This document shows, piece after piece, positions 5,903 to 8,525 of a stretch of 8,525 bases of DNA. The DNA comes from an uncultured Pedobacter sp. (lineage in GTDB: Bacteria; Bacteroidota; Bacteroidia; Sphingobacteriales; Sphingobacteriaceae). Position 1 is the stretch's first letter. Each line of letters begins with the position of its first letter. Both the position numbers and the translations under genes were made by a program. Location of the stretch: positions 1-8,525 of the forward strand of contig NZ_CAMLHF010000219.1 of NCBI RefSeq assembly GCF_946479715.1, read 5' to 3'. A model generated the notes under the pieces. The model did not search any database, was not told the DNA's origin, and saw only the letters and a program-made list of their open reading frames with translations.

Positions 5903-5945
5903 TGAGCAGCTACAGATCACTTCCTCCATAAGCACGGCCCACCTT

Positions 5946-5960
5946 AAGCAAGGTTTGCTT
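5946..5960. promoter_or_regulatory. Imperfect operator-like inverted repeat in susC leader
   Basis: AAGCAA (5946-5951) and TTGCTT (5955-5960) form an inverted repeat around GGT. The arms equal those of the flanked palindromes (AAGCAA-TCGA-TTGCTT when both sites are combined), but the spacer is 3 rather than 4 bases. It could be a weaker secondary operator, or a coincidental hairpin. Confidence 0.35.
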
Positions 5961-6008
5961 TAATCGGACAATAATCAAACAATAAATTAAACCAAAAAGA
6001 TAAACAGT

Positions 6009-8525
6009 ATGAAAAAATTTAAATACCTACTTACACTATTTTTTCTATTTCCACTCGTTTTGCTGGCCCAGCAATCGGTAACAATAAGTGGAAAAGTAAC
6101 AGACGCTGCCGGAGGCCTTGGCATACCGGGAGTAAGTGTTAGGGTAAAAGGAACCAACACCGGTACCTTAACAAATACCGACGGAACATTTTCTCTTAAT
6201 GTTCCAGGTCCAGACGCGTATATACAATTCACTTCTGTAGGATTTGCCCCGCAGGAAATTCAGGTCAATAACAAAAGAGAATTTCAGATCATCTTAAAGC
6301 AAGACAATAACAACCTGGAAGAACTGATTGTAGTTGGTTACGGTACACAGAAAAAAGCTACTGTAACAGGTTCCGTTGCTACCTTAAAAGGAGAAGAACT
6401 TGTGGTTACAAAGAACGAAAGTGTTGTAAACATGTTAACAGGTAAAGTACCCGGTATACGTGTTCTACAGAAAACTGCTGAACCTGGTTCTTACGCAAAC
6501 AACCTAAACATCAGAGGTTTTAAAAGCGATCCTTTAATTGTAATTGATGGAGTAATTGGCGGAGACCAATCAACACTGGGCAGAATGGATCCTAATGAGA
6601 TAGAGAGTGTCTCTGTACTAAAGGATGCTGCTGCTTCGATATATGGTATCAGGGCTGCTGGTGGTGTAATTTTGGTAACTACAAAAAAAGGCAACAAAAG
6701 TGGCAAAGTAGATATAAACTACTCATTTAACCAGTCTTTCCAAACATTTTTAGGGATGCCTGAAGGTGTAGGTGCGGTAGATTATATGTTGATGACCAAT
6801 GAGAAGAACAAACACAATTTTGATGCTAACTTCATCAGCAACCAACCTCCTAAGTTCTCTTACAATGATATAAAACCATGGCTTGATGGTACTTACAAGG
6901 AGACTAACTGGATAGATCTGGCATTTAAAGATACAGCGCCTCAGTTAATGCACAATTTAAACGTTAACGGCGGCAGCGATAAGATCAGCTATTTCTTCAA
7001 TCTTGGTTATCAGAAGCAGGATGGTGTATTTAAAAGCGGAGATTTAAACTACGATAAATATAACTTTCGTTCGAATGTAACCGTAGACATCACAAAGGGT
7101 TTAAAAGCACAGGTTTTAGCCTCTGGCATGATGGATGAAAAAAACCAACCGTATACCGATTTGTGGACAATCTACAAGTATGCATGGAACCAGATTCCAA
7201 CAAAGCAGGTATTTGCAAATGATAACCCCTTATATCCAAGTGTTATTGATGATAACATGAATCCTGCAATCATTACTGAGGCAGATAAAGTTGGTTTAAA
7301 AACATTTAAACAAAAGAATTTTGTTGGTCAGTTAAATCTACAATACGATATACCCGGCATTAAAGGTTTAAATGCAAAGGCGTTGTACAATGTTGACTAT
7401 AATGTTAGCGACAATAACGAAATAAGAAGAGAATACACTTTATATACTTACAAAGCAGACACTGATACTTATTTACCAAGCAAAGTGCAAAGCCCTTCGC
7501 GCGTACGTCGCTCCTACTACACCAGGTTCAACACCTTAAGCTCATTGTCTTTAAACTATGCTAATACATTTTTTAATGATCATAATATAGCTGCAACCCT
7601 TGTTTATGAGCAAAGCCATCAAACAGGTGATAATTTTTACGCGCAAAGAGATACAGAAATCCCTGTCGATTATCTGTTTGGTGGTTTACCAAACGGCCAA
7701 ATGCAAGGTGGTATGGACATAAACGGATTAAACGACATTGCATTTCAGAGTATAATAGGCAGGTTGAACTATGATTATAAAGGAAAATATCTTGCAGAGT
7801 TTATTTTCCGTAGAGATGGTTCTAATAAATATCAGCCAGGAACCAGTGATCAGTTCGGATTTTTCCCTGGAGTATCTGTGGGTTGGGTGGTAACGAAAGA
7901 GAACTTTTTCCGTAACCTTATTCCAGAGAACATCCTGGGCAGCTTAAAATTCAGAGCTTCATATGGTAAACAGGGTGACGAAAGAGGAAGGGCCTTTAAT
8001 TATCTATCAGGATTTAACTACCCTGTAAATTCTTACATATTTGGATCAAGTGCAGTTAACGGCTCCTCACAAAGACTTGGCAACCCAGGATTAAGCTGGG
8101 CGGTTAACACTAAAAAGAATATAGCTGTAGATTTTAGCTTTCTTGGCGGTAAACTGGATGGTACTTTTGAAGTATTCAGAAGTGATAGAACCGGCTTAGA
8201 GGCCACTCCGGCAGTAGCATTACCAGGTACAGTTGGTGCAGATGTTCCACAGATAAATATCAACAGCGACAGGGTTCAGGGAATGGACTTAATCCTTTCA
8301 CATAGAAGCACTATTGGTAATGTTGGATTAAACATTAGCGGTAATATTGGTACAACACGTGCCCAATGGCTAAACATTCTTCAGGGCAGAGCCGGTAATG
8401 AGCGCGAAAACTGGAAGAATGGACAGGTAAACAGGTATCAAAATATTTGGTGGGGGCCTGAATATGCCGGCCAGTTTACCAACTACCAACAGATATACAA
8501 TTATGGTGTGAATATGGGTGGCGGT
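6009..8525 (+). CDS. SusC/RagA-family TonB-dependent outer-membrane transporter, N-terminal part
   Basis: Partial gene: 839 codons in frame with no stop, cut by the window end; the family usually has about 1000-1100 residues. The signal peptide is residues 1-20 (MKKFKYLLTLFFLFPLVLLA|QQ). A carboxypeptidase-regulatory-like domain follows at about 24-98 (ISGKVTDAAGGLGIPGVSV). The conserved segment LEELIVVGYGTQKKATVTGS (103-122) opens the plug, which continues through NIRGFKSDPLIVIDGV (167-182) and the signature DPNEIESVSVLKDAAASIYG (194-213) then GGVILVTTKKG. The remainder is barrel. There is no N-terminal STN domain, so signalling to an anti-sigma factor is not indicated. The protein would import oligosaccharides with TonB energy and a SusD lipoprotein, whose gene is expected downstream outside the window. 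An A-rich leader (AAACCAAAAA) supports ATG 6009. The palindrome at 5866-5877 suggests LacI-type control. Substrate cannot be read from the sequence. Confidence 0.93.
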   Translation, partial: MKKFKYLLTLFFLFPLVLLAQQSVTISGKVTDAAGGLGIPGVSVRVKGTNTGTLTNTDGTFSLNVPGPDAYIQFTSVGFAPQEIQVNNKREFQIILKQDNNNLEELIVVGYGTQKKATVTGSVATLKGEELVVTKNESVVNMLTGKVPGIRVLQKTAEPGSYANNLNIRGFKSDPLIVIDGVIGGDQSTLGRMDPNEIESVSVLKDAAASIYGIRAAGGVILVTTKKGNKSGKVDINYSFNQSFQTFLGMPEGVGAVDYMLMTNEKNKHNFDANFISNQPPKFSYNDIKPWLDGTYKETNWIDLAFKDTAPQLMHNLNVNGGSDKISYFFNLGYQKQDGVFKSGDLNYDKYNFRSNVTVDITKGLKAQVLASGMMDEKNQPYTDLWTIYKYAWNQIPTKQVFANDNPLYPSVIDDNMNPAIITEADKVGLKTFKQKNFVGQLNLQYDIPGIKGLNAKALYNVDYNVSDNNEIRREYTLYTYKADTDTYLPSKVQSPSRVRRSYYTRFNTLSSLSLNYANTFFNDHNIAATLVYEQSHQTGDNFYAQRDTEIPVDYLFGGLPNGQMQGGMDINGLNDIAFQSIIGRLNYDYKGKYLAEFIFRRDGSNKYQPGTSDQFGFFPGVSVGWVVTKENFFRNLIPENILGSLKFRASYGKQGDERGRAFNYLSGFNYPVNSYIFGSSAVNGSSQRLGNPGLSWAVNTKKNIAVDFSFLGGKLDGTFEVFRSDRTGLEATPAVALPGTVGADVPQININSDRVQGMDLILSHRSTIGNVGLNISGNIGTTRAQWLNILQGRAGNERENWKNGQVNRYQNIWWGPEYAGQFTNYQQIYNYGVNMGGG

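Noticed and set aside
5902..5931. Nine-codon frame as a real gene
   Set aside because: It is too short to support as a coding gene from sequence alone; kept as a leader-peptide possibility in the findings.
5987..8263. Short minus-strand open frames inside susC (5987-6232, 6491-6706, 8033-8263)
   Set aside because: The plus-strand frame encodes continuous SusC family sequence through all of them; the antisense products are low-complexity or featureless.

Overview
The window reads as a chromosomal carbohydrate-utilisation locus from a member of the Bacteroidota, most like the Sphingobacteriaceae (Pedobacter and relatives). The reasons are a SusC/RagA TonB-dependent transporter, AT-rich intergenic DNA, A-rich start regions without Shine-Dalgarno sequences, and a SARP-type membrane regulator of the kind seen in this phylum. 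This placement comes from gene content and my memory of these families, not from a search.

Layout, left to right. (1) The first 60 codons of a xylulokinase-type FGGY sugar kinase, on the minus strand and running off the left edge. (2) A 381-bp intergenic region with a perfect 12-bp palindrome, GCAATCGATTGC, in front of the kinase, followed by a hairpin-rich repeat whose edge is duplicated as a 22-bp tandem repeat. (3) A complete LacI-family regulator (+). (4) Converging on it with a 7-bp gap, a large minus-strand gene for a predicted transmembrane one-component regulator: signal peptide, LamG-like domain, Kelch-type propeller, one membrane helix, then a cytoplasmic SARP-type winged helix with a BTAD-like domain. 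(5) A 411-bp divergent region with AT-rich direct repeats and an inverted repeat. (6) A secreted glycoside hydrolase of the GH71/GH99-like type (+), followed by an intrinsic terminator. (7) A 200-bp leader with a second exact copy of the palindrome. (8) The first 839 codons of a SusC-family outer-membrane transporter, running off the right edge.

How the parts may work together (inference). The hydrolase would cut a polysaccharide outside the cytoplasm, and SusC, with a SusD expected beyond the right edge, would import the oligosaccharides. The kinase would phosphorylate a derived ketose. The palindrome occurs in front of both the kinase and susC, as an identical 18-bp match in opposite orientation, so one LacI-type regulator, probably the one encoded between them, may control both ends of the locus. 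The transmembrane SARP protein is divergent from the hydrolase and may add a second control layer that senses glycan or envelope state.

The most interesting items are the paired operators and the transmembrane LamG/Kelch/SARP regulator with its candidate direct-repeat sites. The substrate is unresolved: the kinase points to xylose-type sugars, while the hydrolase fold is best known from alpha-mannan and alpha-glucan enzymes.
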